A program made the position numbers and the translations under genes. Positions 44,201 to 53,829 of a stretch of 64,000 bases of DNA are shown here, in pieces; position 1 is the first letter of the stretch, and the number at the start of each line of letters is the position of its first letter. Origin of the DNA: Selaginella moellendorffii (taxonomy: Eukaryota; Streptophyta; Lycopodiopsida; Selaginellales; Selaginellaceae); assembly GCF_000143415.4 (NCBI RefSeq), contig NW_003314394.1, forward strand, positions 34,955 through 98,954. The letters run 5' to 3'. The notes beneath the pieces were generated by a model. It had not been told where the DNA came from. It searched no databases and saw nothing but the letters and a program-made list of their open reading frames with translations.

Positions 44201-44850
44201 AATAAACAAAAGCTAGAAGCGGAGAAAGAGGGAAAAGTTCTATCCCAAGGTTGTAGAGCGCTTGGATTCACGACCGATCAAATGCCACAAATGCGATGGT
44301 GGCAGCGACATCCAAATCACGGCCATGGCACCAAAATCTGGATCGATTGAACCCTAGAACCTGCGAGGAGCTGAAATCCTATAACCAAGGGTGAAATAGA
44401 TTGCACCCACCTCTTGGTAGAAGAGCGCCATGGCGTGTGGATCATCCGCCTCCCTCGCGATGTGCTGCAAGCAAACCCCTGCTATTGGCGCCATTTTAAC
44501 TTTGATTTTATCCGCCCTAAGCGTTCTGGACGGGACACGCGGCAAAGTGCATGCAATGTTACCTGACACTTTGTTTCAAAATTTTCTTCTTATCAACTAG
44601 GTTGTAGTGGTGTAATCTTGTGGATCTTTCTAATGTTTGATTGCAAGATGATATTACTTTTGGTGCGATGTTAAATTTCTGTAAGATAAACTGAATTTCA
44701 TGGCATTCATTCAAAAGCAAAAAGAAAAGTAAAAAATAGCACAAATATAGAAAATTTTCAAATTTTCTTTCGATTTGAATTTTGGCGCGAATCTAACCCA
44801 TACCACTAGGATCGCGATTTTTTTTATTGATTTCTCAAGGTCAAACGGTG
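44201..44850. other. no gene seen; leader and promoter side of the methyltransferase pseudogene
   Basis: A minus frame at 44354-44569 has no recognised domain. The last 100 bp before 44851 may include the old promoter; no clear TATA box was found. Confidence 0.35.
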
Positions 44851-46322
44851 ATGGCCATCGCCTTGAGCTCCGTCGGCGCTGGCACTGTGCGGCGCTGCGA
44901 TGATTCTCACAGCGGCGCGGCTGGAATTCGATCGGGAGTTGGAGCGCGGGTGAGCTGCGCGGCTCGCAAGGTCAGATTTCTTGCCCTAGGTTCCGCGTCG
45001 ATCGATCAGTTTGAAGGTAGGAATTCAAGCGCCAAAGCCGATGGAGGATTGGCGACGAAGGAGCTGCTAGCTTGTCCGATTTGTTTCGATGCACTGCTGT
45101 GCAAGGGTCCTCCGGGAATCACTCAGTAAGTTCTGGGAAGATTTTAGTACCGTTCTAAAGGAGTTTGCGCCCAGGTTTGCGATATCAAAGTCTGAATTTC
45201 AATGCTCTACGAGCAAGCGATCGTTTCGTCTAGAAACGAGTATCTAGATTTCATTTCTCACAATATTTGTGTATAGACCATAAAACTTTTTTTGTATCAG
45301 TATATATAACAAGATTTCCATCAATTTGTAAAATAAGTACACAATTGCCTTCATAAAAGAAAATATTTTCAGGTGGCAATGACTATGTGGAAGTTCCTCC
45401 CGAGTGGCACCGAACTTTTCAGGTTTGGTCGTAGAATTTCTGGATTGTGAGTAAGAGCTAACGTGAGGTTTGGCGTAGAAATCCTCTTGTTTCTTTGATT
45501 TATGAGCGAGGCTGGCGACAAAACTTCGAAAGGAGTGGATTCCCTGGTCAGGTTTGCGAAAGAATTTTGTTATGTTTGAGATTGAAGAGTACGTGATGTG
45601 TTTCAGCTTAAAATGGCCTTGGAGTATCTTCGACCAGCTTTTGGAGGTGTCATAGTGGATGTGAGCTGTGGGAGTGGTCTCTTCACTCGTCGATTGGCAT
45701 AGTGTGGTTCGTTTGCAGCAGTAATCGCATTAGACTTCTCCGAGAGCATGCTACAGCAATGCGCTGAGTTCGTCAAACAGGACAAGTCTCTGAGAACAGC
45801 GTACGATTCGAACCACCTGTGGTCTGTCGTTCTCTTTGGACAAAATGGTTAGTGATTCTTCGTTTTTTTCTGTCCGCAGAGATATCGCCTTGGTTCGAGC
45901 GGATGTTATTCGTCTTCCTTTTGCGTCCGGAACCGTTTCTGCTATTCATGCTGGTGCTGCATTGCATTGCTGGCCATCTCTTTCATCCGCAGTGAGTGTT
46001 TGAGCAGTAAACACGTTTCCTTAGTTAAAGAAACGTGAAAATTTTGAGGTGGCAGAGATATGCAGAGTCTGAAACCGGGCGGAGTTTTTGTAGCGACAAC
46101 GTTCTTGTCGAACTCGATCTTTTCCTTCCTACCTGTAAGCAAGTAAACGCATAAAGTTCGAAATTCTGGCTTACTTTGAATGCCACGCAGAAACGAAGAT
46201 CATCGAGTTTGAGATACTGGACCGAAAAAGAACTCGAAGAACTGTGCAAGCTGTGTGGACTAGTCGACTACCAGAAGAAGATGAAAGGAAACTATATTAT
46301 GCTCTCAGCTCGAAAACAATAA
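44851..46322 (+). pseudogene. plastid-type SAM methyltransferase (At2g41040-like), decayed
   Basis: ATG 44851 opens MAIALSSVGAGTVRRC, a Ser/Arg-rich transit-peptide-like start. Exon 1 ends at GTAAGT (45126) after LLACPICFDALLCKGPPGIT, the zinc-ribbon-like Cys pair of this family. Exon 2 begins 45175 (FAISKSEFQCSTSKRSF). Later exons give NPLVSLIYERGWRQNFERSG (45480), VDVSCGSGLFTRRLA (SAM motif I, 45655), IALDFSESMLQQCAEFVKQD, ALVRADVIRLPFASGTVSAI and HAGAALHCWPSLSS, LKPGGVFVATTFL and the last exon LRYWTEKELEELCKLCGL to TAA 46320-46322. Damage: TAG at 45700-45702, apparent shifts near 45225, 45405 and 46057, and the usual CxxC changed to CSTS. The family is a class I methyltransferase of plastids with no settled substrate. 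Splice sites are conserved, so inactivation is recent. Confidence 0.88.
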
Positions 46323-46399
46323 AGATGTTCGGTAAGGCTCGCTTTACGCCTGTAGAACCAAACCTTCGCTTCGTCCATTGCAGCTGAAGAAGACACAGT

Positions 46400-46790
46400 C
46401 CATTCTTGCAGCCGAGTTGCGATCGTGCAGCCCTTTCAAAGGACTTGACGAGAGCGAAGAAAATTCACCAAGCCATTCTCAGGAACGAGCAACACAGGAA
46501 GGACAGGTAACTCAACAATCTGGTCATTGAAACTTATGGCAAGTGTGGGAGCTTGACAGAAGCGTGCAATGCCTTCGACAGTCCCCCAACGTTTTCAGCT
46601 GGACCATCACAGTCACCGCGTTTAGGATGCGCTTGACTCAATGCCCGAGAAGAACATCGGGAACCGAGGTGGTGGAAAGTGATCCTCAAAGAATTCGATG
46701 GTGGCTGGTTATCCTCAGGCTGGGAAACTGGAAGAGGCTAATGTGGTTGAAGATTACTCCGAGCTCCGCGCCAAAAAAGATGCTTTTCGA
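46400..46790 (+). pseudogene. PPR protein fragment
   Basis: In one frame KKIHQAILRNEQHRKDR, a TAA, then LNNLVIETYGKCGSLTEACN and AFDSP, with NVFSWTI in the next frame. MPEKNIG and MVAGYPQAGKLEEA follow. These are L- and S-type pentatricopeptide repeats as in plant organelle RNA-editing PPR proteins; the AxxIHxxILR and YGKCGSL wording is typical of Selaginella PPRs. At least one stop and two shifts. Only about 130 residues remain, with no E or DYW domain. Confidence 0.85.
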
Positions 46791-46799
46791 AATTGTCGA

Positions 46800-47600
46800 T
46801 CTTGGCCGTCGGATTGGAAATGTATCGGACGGCTAGGATCTGATAAGATTCAAAGAAGCAATGCCCTTGGAAAAGATCCAAAGTGATCCAAACCCTTTTC
46901 CAAGGGCATCACTTTGGATCAGGAGTGTGAGTTCTTCAGGTTAAAATCAAGCCCGTTGCTTCTCCTCTGCCGCAAAATTCACAAAACGACCAGGGATGCA
47001 TATATAGGTAGAATTATGATTTTGGATTTTTTTACTATGAAGGATTGCATGATATGGCTTCTGGAGTCACTTGAGCATTGTGAAGTATTATTTCATTTGA
47101 ACGAGGAGAAGTAAGTCGTGTAGCAAAAGGGATCTTAGAAAAAGTTTTTGATCGCTCGTCTTCACAGAATGTTAATGGCGGGGCTGCTCTATAACAGGAT
47201 CTATGTAATGCCCAGCTCGTGGAGAACACGAAGCCTTGGAAGAAGAGACTGTTAAAGTCTGCCCAGAAGTGAGCTGTGGAAAAATCAATCAACGTAATAA
47301 GCCAGTATGTAATAAGCCAGTAAAGGACTGGCACTTGAATATTCTTTATGAATATTTTTGATAATTTGCAGATTCTATCATCAAGTAATTTACATTAATC
47401 TCGTGTTTATGATTTCTAAAAAACCTAATATATTCCAATTTGAACCATTTATGTAATTAGATTAATCTTGAATTATAAATATTTCTATACTAAATAACCA
47501 AGCCAGAAAATTATTATAATAGGACAAAAGTCTTTCTTAGGTTAACGTTTACGAGATGAAGTGGAGCGAGGTTCCTGAGCACTCTAAGATGATGTTTGTG
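46800..47600. other. no gene seen
   Basis: A short inverted repeat is visible at 46860-46915: CCCTTGGAAAAGATCCAAAG and CCCTTTTCCAAGGGCATCAC share CCTTGGAAAAG / CTTTTCCAAGG. Otherwise AT-rich DNA. Confidence 0.4.
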
Positions 47601-47614
47601 TTAGCGAATCTCTC

Positions 47615-47893
47615 ATGACTTGTGTGCAGGTCAAGGATGACAGATCGCTCCTTGATCCAATCGTGTTAGTGAGAGGCATGGCGGACAGTCAGTTTTGGCT
47701 CTCCATGGACAACTATCGTAAGAGGTGGAGAGCGATGAATGATCCCTGGTCACTTAAGTGCTCACACGATGATGAGCCCGTTCGTAGAGGAGATAGTGTG
47801 CTGGCTCCGGTGTTCACTATTGTAGACGACGCTCACCATTCAAACCCGGGAGCAGGCACAAGCCAACCTCATGAGCTTCGCTGTCGTGTTTAA
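47615..47893 (+). CDS. unrecognised exon-like frame
   Basis: The frame after a tgtgtgcag acceptor (47629) starts VKDDRSLLDPIVLVRGMADS and continues through YRKRWRAMNDPWSLKCSHDD to ELRCRV, then stop. A preceding frame, EMKWSEVPEHSKMMFVLANL (47552), may be its upstream exon. No family recognised. It might be the 5' part of the ankyrin-type locus that follows. Confidence 0.3.
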   Translation: MTCVQVKDDRSLLDPIVLVRGMADSQFWLSMDNYRKRWRAMNDPWSLKCSHDDEPVRRGDSVLAPVFTIVDDAHHSNPGAGTSQPHELRCRV

Positions 47894-48279
47894 TGCCCCA
47901 GGAGAGGGCAGCGGCGCTAGTGCAGCTTCACGCAAAGTCTAGTGGAGCGGTGACCATTGCTCCGCTTTTTCCAAGTCCTTGTGTACTCCCTCGGCGTCTA
48001 CCATCTTCACAAACACAGCAAGCATTGCATTGCAGAAAACAAGATTCTTCTTGTGCATCAAATTGAAGGGATTTTGAGCTTGCTCCAGATAGCATGACGG
48101 GGCATATGCAGCAAACATGAGTTTTAAGAGACTAGATTCTACCGTGGCATCCTCTCAAAAGCTTCTTAAATGTACCCAACTCTTGTCTACGACCACCAAG
48201 GCTAGGAGCTCCTTGCAGTCGAGTCACCAACAGCGTTCGTTCCTCGCCTCATCCGGGCGGCTGCAGATGGGAGCTCCAG

Positions 48280-49235
48280 GCTCTAACCTTCGGCGGGAGG
48301 TTGGCGCGACTCGTGCAAGCCATCACGGAGTCAGACTTGGAAACTGCGTACGCAGCCGTAGATCTCTTAGCAACTTGAACATGCTGATACAAGACAGCAG
48401 AGAGGCCCCATTGCTTGAAAGTGGACGAAGATTCGAATTTGGGTGACATTTCTTTCTTGTCACCACCTTTACATTCTCACTCGTATGGTTGGCTCTGTTT
48501 CCAGTTCTACCCACCTGGCCGTTCCTCTATGCCAGCGCCCATCAAATGGATGACTTGGTCAAGCTCTTCAAGCCCATGGCGCAGCCTCTCGAGACTCTCA
48601 CCAGCTGGCACTTCTGCAACGCTCGCGATCCCGAGCATCTGGAGATCTTGCTCAAGCTCCCCCATATGGATCCCAACCGGACCTCGCCGGAGGGCTCGCT
48701 CCCCCTCATCGCTGCACTGTATCGACTAGAACTGGAGAATGTCAAACTGCGGATAGCTGCTGGGGCCGATCCAACGCTGCCGACTTACGATGGTATACTT
48801 TGCCCACTCGCCAGAGCGGCATATTCGAATGAGGATGACCAGATATTGCGAACCATGGCAGCAATATCAACGTGGACGCAGGGTATATTCTCTGGAGGGC
48901 CTGCTTGTCTCGGAAGGCTGGAGTGTGTCGAATCTTACTTTAGTGCGGTCGATGGACGTTGACGTGGATTAGACTTGAGGTCTGCTTTCAGAGATCTCTT
49001 CCACTCGTCCAACACGCCCATGCCGGATTGCCTGCTATCCACAGGAGGTAAGAAAATGCTTGTTTCTTCATCTTTGGTTCTACGTTTGTGTTTTTTGTAG
49101 AGTGCAGCAACGAGGTGCAGGGCGCACAGGCACCTCAACACAGGAGCCAGCAAAAGCAACCAAGATCGTCAAGACTGCCCAACAAGGTCGAGGAAAGTTT
49201 GCTTCCAAGTCCTATGAGATTGGAAAGGTGAAAGG
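48280..49235 (+). pseudogene. ankyrin-repeat protein, partial or broken
   Basis: Pieces in order are RLARLVQAITESDLETAYAA (48303), then after a tttccag acceptor (48503) FLYASAHQMDDLVKLFKPMA, LEILLKLPHMDPNRTSPEGS and VKLRIAAGADPTLPTYDG with CPLARAAYSNEDD. The segment from EGSLPLIAAL to GADP is an ankyrin repeat (TPLxxA...LLxxGADP pattern). A later exon LDLRSAFRDLFHSSNTPMPD ends at GTAAGA (49048) and resumes after ttttgtag (49100) with CSNEVQGAQAPQHRS. Stops between the parts (48381, 48960) suggest a pseudogene, unless small introns were missed. Likely role is a protein-interaction scaffold. Confidence 0.5.
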
Positions 49236-49640
49236 TTTGTTGATTCTAATGTCCCCCCAGACATTAGAAAAGATAGATTAACAAGAGCAATTGGATTAAA
49301 AAATATCTTTAAATATACTTAGATACTTTAGGTATATCCTAGGTTAAACTAAAAAACAGTATATAATTGGTATAAGCATTTTTATTAATCTGTCAGAATT
49401 TATACTGAGAAAAATACATGAATAAAAAATTACAAAATTTGGTGATTTCTAGTCAAATAGTCTAATATTCCACTCTTCCTCGTGACTTCCCTTCTCCTCA
49501 TGCATTGCTCTCTAGGAGATGGGAAAATTTGATGTTGTAAATCTATTTAATTAATATGTAGTATTCTATACCATTAACTCAACACTAATTTGATTAATGG
49601 CTGTATAATTTCTTGTGCACTTAATTGTTGTCAAATAACC

Positions 49641-50190
49641 ATGGCTTTCACTTCATTCACTTCACTTGCTTCATTCATTTCATTTCTTGCTTGCATCTTA
49701 GTCCTTATTTCAGATGCCTAAGGCACACTAGCAAGCATACTAGCAAACAGTAATGTCAATATTAATCAACTCGTTATCTTAAGATCTTTCTTTCTTTCTT
49801 TATTGCAGAAGTGCTACTTGTTTGACGCCACAACTCTATTCCTCTTTGAGAATTCATTTGGCATTAGTCCTGCCACCTTACAGAAATGGCTTCACAGTCT
49901 ATATCAACAGCACTCTCAACATCATGGCTACTTACAGGGCGTGTTTTTCATCACCAGCAATATGACCCTCTCACATCTTACAGCAGAGCTTGAGTTCTTG
50001 CCTGGATTTCCATATGCTAGAGCACTTCTCATATGGTCAAGAAAGGTCAACTTTGCTGCAGGCCTTGCTATTACTGGAGGATAGGGCACATTTGAAGGAG
50101 CAACTGGATCAGTGATTGATACAAGGCTCTATGATTCTTTTATTGGTGAATCATGGTTACTTCATGCCAACTTTTGTATCCCAACTCAAT
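49641..50190 (+). pseudogene. dirigent-like secreted protein, broken
   Basis: ATG 49641 opens a signal-peptide-like frame MAFTSFTSLASFISFLACIL that ends at TAA after 26 codons. After an acceptor (ttattgcag, 49809) the frame reads YLFDATTLFLFENSFGI, HGYLQGVFFITSNMTLSHL, LEFLPGFPYA and AAGLAITGG, then a TAG, GTFEGATGSVIDTRLYDSF. GxxQGxFFxTS...ELEF...AxxGGxGxFxGAxG is the beta-barrel pattern of dirigent proteins, which steer lignan coupling in the apoplast. The stop falls in the GGTG loop. Family call is by pattern only. Confidence 0.5.
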
Positions 50191-51490
50191 GGCAGAAGTT
50201 AAGTAATCAAGTAACTCAAGAACAAAACAATAAATTATATAAAGTTCTATTTTCTAAATGCATCTGTACTTCACTTGCTGTCTAATCAATTTTTGTTTGC
50301 TAGGCAGAAATTTTTTTTTCATCTAACAATGCTCAAAACCTTAATGCAAATGTTCAATTTGTTTTTACTATTAGCGCTGTAACAAGCTTGACAAAGGCCT
50401 AGCAAACTCTGAAATAAAAATATGTTATTGCGTTAGCTCCTCTTAGATAAATGTTGTTAGATTTGGAAATGTTTAAGTTTTTAAATCAACGAGCAATAGA
50501 AATGGTAAGTTTGAAAGAACCCTAAGTAGGTGATACTTTAGGATTACTTCCATACTTATAAACCTAGATCAGATTAGTCGCAAGTTAATCTTATTTACAT
50601 GGTATATACTGATACCATATATAGAGAGTTCACAAGTTAATTTTTTCTTATATGGACGAATAAACATTGTGGTAATTGATTTGGAAATGACATTCTTTTA
50701 ATGTAAATGTACCTGCTAGAGAAGACATGATTATCTATGACAACATTATAAAGCTGTTGGTTGATTCTGAACTGTTTAAGTCTGAAATGTACAAAATACA
50801 AAATTTAAATTTTATCTCGTCAAACTTTTGAAAGGAAATACAGTGATAAACAGGAAATAACAGTCATAATGGAGTTCAAGAGGTGTCAAAGAAGTCTAGA
50901 TTGTAGCCCAGAAATGGCCAAGGATGATGTTCTACCAGGCTTTATCTTTTGGTCGGAGAAATCACCACCTATAACTGCAAGGGTTTATAGGTCTTTTGCA
51001 CCGCTGAGCTGTGCACAACGTGGAGCTACGAAATCGCGTCTATAACCAAGGCTCAGTTAAAGTGTGATCAATATGAGGGAAGTCACAACCATCTCATTCA
51101 ACATCCTATCTATCTAGAAGCTCGATGAATATCTCTCCAAGAAGCCACGCTGGTATTGCCCAGAAAGAAAGAGAAACAGGCTGGGAGACGGATGCTGCTG
51201 GTGAAAAAAACTGAGAGGAACCGCTGACGCGTTGGCGATGGCGCTGCCACCGACGCCATTGCTGCTGGAACGAAATTCGAGCAATTCAAGCAGGATCGAG
51301 CAAGGAGATGGATAGATTTGGTTTCTTCCTGGCCGAGCTCAGCGGTGTCTCTCTCGGGGGACCTGACCGACGACTTCATAAAAAAAAAACCAAAAATATG
51401 AAAAAAAGCTAAGTGATATCCTGGCCGTCCGTGCAAGGTGGATGGCCAGGATTTGGTGGGAACAGAGATTTTATTATAGAGGATGATAGT
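50191..51490. other. no gene seen
   Basis: AT-rich to 50.8 kb, then mixed. The minus frame at 51110-51496 lies downstream of the first glycine-rich gene and shows no domain; part may be its 3' UTR. Confidence 0.4.
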
Positions 51491-51495
51491 AATCA

Positions 51496-51681
51496 TTATT
51501 TCCCTCCGCCACCGCCACCGCCACCGCCACCACCGCCACCGCCACCACCACCGCCGCCACCTCCACCGCCACCACCGCCGCCGCCACCACCGCCGCCTAA
51601 GAAACGGGCAGCCATTGCTACATTACAAGCAAGGAGGAGCAACACAACAAGAGTGAGAAGAAATCGTGCATGTCCAGCCAT
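51496..51681 (-). CDS. small secreted polyglycine protein (GRP 1)
   Basis: Minus-strand, 61 residues. Residues 1-25 are a signal peptide (MAGHARFLLTLVVLLLLAC, cleavage likely after AMAA). The mature part is RFL, then 32 consecutive glycines (29-60), then Lys. Glycine codons mix GGT, GGC and GGA, so the run is not a simple trinucleotide expansion and glycine itself seems selected. Secreted glycine-rich proteins are usual plant cell-wall components. A TATA box lies at 51740-51745 (minus), about 60 bp before the ATG. It is head-to-head with GRP 2 and shares promoter and leader sequence with it. The long proline frame on the opposite strand is its shadow. Confidence 0.75.
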   Translation of the reverse strand: MAGHARFLLTLVVLLLLACNVAMAARFLGGGGGGGGGGGGGGGGGGGGGGGGGGGGGGGGK

Positions 51682-51739
51682 GTTGTGATGCTTGATTGAT
51701 TTGTGATAGTGGCATACGCTGTAGTGCTCATTTCAGGCC

Positions 51740-51745
51740 TTTATA
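51740..51745 (-). promoter_or_regulatory. TATA box of GRP 1
   Basis: TATAAAGG on the minus strand, about 60 bp before the start codon at 51681. Confidence 0.7.
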
Positions 51746-52004
51746 TCCTTTGTAGCGTTTCAAGTTTCCAAGTCAGTCAAGAAACAAAGTCAAGCACGGC
51801 ACTGCTGCTGGTAGTAGAAATCTATAGACGAGCGAGGCAAAATAAGTCGTGATTACTAGAGATCTGTATGCGCTTCACGCCAAATGTAGCACGCCAGTCG
51901 TGCTGGTGGTTGGACGAGGGAGGCAAAACAAGTCGCGATCTGTGTGCTTGACTGAACAACTGGTTAATTTCGTCTCGAGCTTGACCGACTTGCGATACTT
52001 GATT

Positions 52005-52118
52005 CAAGTCTCCGAGAAGCTGAAAGTCAGTCAAGCACGAGACGAGATGATCAGTTGTTCAGTGATCAAGCACTATCTCGTCTCGTGCTTGACTGACTTG
52101 CAGCTCCTCGGACACTTG
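52005..52118. repeat. 44-nt inverted repeat with 26-nt loop in the divergent promoter
   Basis: Left arm 52005-52048 and right arm 52075-52118 pair with three mismatches; the inner 25 bp (52024-52048 with 52075-52099) are a perfect inverted repeat with core GTCAAGCACGAGACGAGAT. It lies just 5' of the GRP 2 TATA box. Confidence 0.9.
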
Positions 52119-52124
52119 AAACAC

Positions 52125-52130
52125 TATAAA
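52125..52130 (+). promoter_or_regulatory. TATA box of GRP 2
   Basis: TATAAA 46 bp before ATG 52171. Transcription would start near 52155-52160, which is downstream of the first ATG at 52144, so 52171 is the likely start codon. Confidence 0.7.
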
Positions 52131-52170
52131 GGACAGAACTGAAATGAGCGTATGCACCATCAAAGTGATC

Positions 52171-52239
52171 ATGGCGAGGATGGCAGCCCTGATCTTGTTA
52201 CTACTCATTCCAGTGTCCTCTGTAGTTGGCCAAGGCGGT

Positions 52240-52270
<31 letters not shown>

Positions 52271-52449
52271 GCGGAAGCAGCCCTGGTGGAGGCGGTGGAG
52301 GTGGTGGAGGCAGCAGTCCTGGTGGAGGTGGAGGTGGTGGCCAGGGTGGGCCTAGTTGTGGGGGAGCTCCACCTGGTGCTTCTGGAGGAAGTGGAAGTGG
52401 TGGTGGTGGTGGCGGTGGAGGAGGAGGTGGCCGTGGCTGCAAAAAGTGA
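52171..52449 (+). CDS. small secreted glycine-rich protein (GRP 2)
   Basis: 92 residues from ATG 52171 (MARMAALILLLLIPVSSVVG). The upstream ATG at 52144 would add nine residues but probably lies before the transcription start, and the matching site in GRP 1 is untranslated leader. Signal peptide about 1-20, then glycine blocks separated by two SSP words, a GQGGPSCGGAPPGASGG segment and a final glycine block ending GRGCKK. Two Cys in the mature part could form one disulfide or cross-links. Likely a cell-wall protein. Homologous to GRP 1 in signal peptide, leader and promoter, so the pair arose by inverted duplication. The opposite-strand proline frame is a shadow. Confidence 0.8.
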
Positions 52450-52699
52450 ATTCCACCATATCTGTCTCCTGTAGAACCGTCAGCTCAATCAAAACGTTTC
52501 CCCCCAGAAGTTCAAATTTATACTTTTCACTGGCCCTGTGCTTGGAGAATTTTACCTTTTGCTTAACCATTACATTTTCGAAAGTATTCTTTACTTAAAA
52601 AGGTTAAACCAGAGGTTTACTTAGTTATCTCCACTTGCAATGGCGTTTGTGGCCAAGCTACAGCTTGTCTCCTCAAGCTAGTAGCTCCTCTCAGGAATA

Positions 52700-53790
52700 T
52701 AACTCACTGTGGAAAAAGTTTCAGTAGACATTTTTCAGGCCCAGTGCCATTCCTGGACATATCCTTCTCCCACACCAGCTCAAAATCCTGATCAATTTTG
52801 GATCAAGGCCAAAACCTTGCTGGTTCCTCCCAGAACCGCAGATCTCTCGCAGACAATAGTTGTGGCATCTTTGGGAACATTGTAACCAGCCAGAACACAA
52901 TCTTGAGTTGACATTCTTGGCAACAGCAGCGGTGTAAAAGCATGAAGCCTGACTGTTTCCTTGACAACAGCTCTGAGGTATGGCAAGTTCAGAAAGTCAT
53001 ACTCCGTCACCATCTGGTTTGCCACCACAGCACCTAATTCCTCCTGTAACTTGGTCATGACATCTGGATTGTTGAGAAGATCAAGCAGTGCACAAGAACT
53101 GGTATCGGATCCCGCTGCTATAATTTCCTACAAGAGCAATACATACATAATTTAAAATTGTTTAAAAAATGCATTAATTTTTTCCGGTTGGATTTGCGTC
53201 AATTATTTTTTCGAGGAACTTGCTTAGTGACAAGTTTTCGCGCTCGGAGTCTGCTCCAGTCTATCCATCTGAGACAAGGTGGTAAGAAATCACTTATATG
53301 GAACTGAAGAGCAATCCAGGCCGATTCATCTATTACTTCCTTCAATACTTTAGCTTCGGCTATGTCATCATTGGTTGCATGCTCCTTGAAGAATCTCTTG
53401 CTCATAACGATTTGTGATATCATGTTGAATGACATGGCTGCAATAACTTCCCTCACATCGATTACACTTTGCTGATCATGAACCTTGATTATTAGAGATG
53501 AGATTGCATTGGAACCTCTTTAAGTTGGAAGCTCCAGAAAGATTGTAGGTGTCTCGTCGTGAAGAGCTCGGTGCTGCAAATCTTCCTTATGTTCTTCCAC
53601 TGATCAGCTGTTGCCAATGTGACACCCTTGAAGTTGTAGGTGGTGAATTCCCCAGCTCGAAGATAAGGCTTGGAAGCAAATGTATCATTGTGACCGAGAA
53701 GTGAAGCAAGAGTTTGAGTGTGATATAGAGGTTGATGCGTTCATGCAACTTTACTTCTTGTAGGGTTTTGATCATGTCCATATTAACTTT
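52700..53790 (-). pseudogene. cytochrome P450 pseudogene (CYP71-clan-like)
   Basis: Minus-strand pieces in order are FASKPYLRAGEFTTYNFKGV, ATADQWKNIRKICSTELF (C-helix WxxxRK), then a shift, VREVIAAMSFNMISQIVMSK, FHISDFLPPCLRWIDW, an intron near 53190-53125, EIIAAGSDTSSCALLDLL (I-helix A/GGxDTS), YLRAVVKETVRLHAFTPLLL (K-helix ExxR in KETVR), LAGYNVPKDATTIV, and a damaged heme loop CGRRICPGMALGL near 52750-52780. The conserved Phe before GRR is lost and frames shift at about 53515, 53220 and 52850. The N-terminal membrane anchor is missing. A monooxygenase by family; substrate unknown. Confidence 0.9.
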
Positions 53791-53829
53791 ATTTGTTAAA
53801 TTTAAAATATAAGTTCTTTTAATTATACC

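Larger units (their letters stand above)
51682..52170. promoter_or_regulatory. shared divergent promoter of the two glycine-rich genes
   Basis: Reading outward, both sides carry CTTGACTGACTTG, then ACTTGAAAC, then TATAAAGG, then TGAAATGAGC and GCGTATGC in the same order. The two promoters and leaders are therefore inverted copies of one ancestor. The middle contains a 44-nt inverted repeat (52005-52048 / 52075-52118) and a direct copy CGTCTCGAGCTTGACCGACT at 51971. Confidence 0.8.

Noticed and set aside
46860-46915. Inverted CCTTGGAAAAG repeat as a terminator or miRNA
   Set aside because: Arms are too short and there is no flanking gene to assign it to.
51413-51688. Plus-strand polyproline protein
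   Set aside because: Exact antisense shadow of the polyglycine run of GRP 1, which has a signal peptide, TATA box and homologous partner.
52144-52170. Upstream ATG as the start of GRP 2
   Set aside because: It lies only 14 bp after the TATA box, before the expected transcription start, and its counterpart in GRP 1 is leader sequence.
52059-52442. Minus-strand polyproline protein
   Set aside because: Antisense shadow of GRP 2; no signal peptide or promoter fits it.
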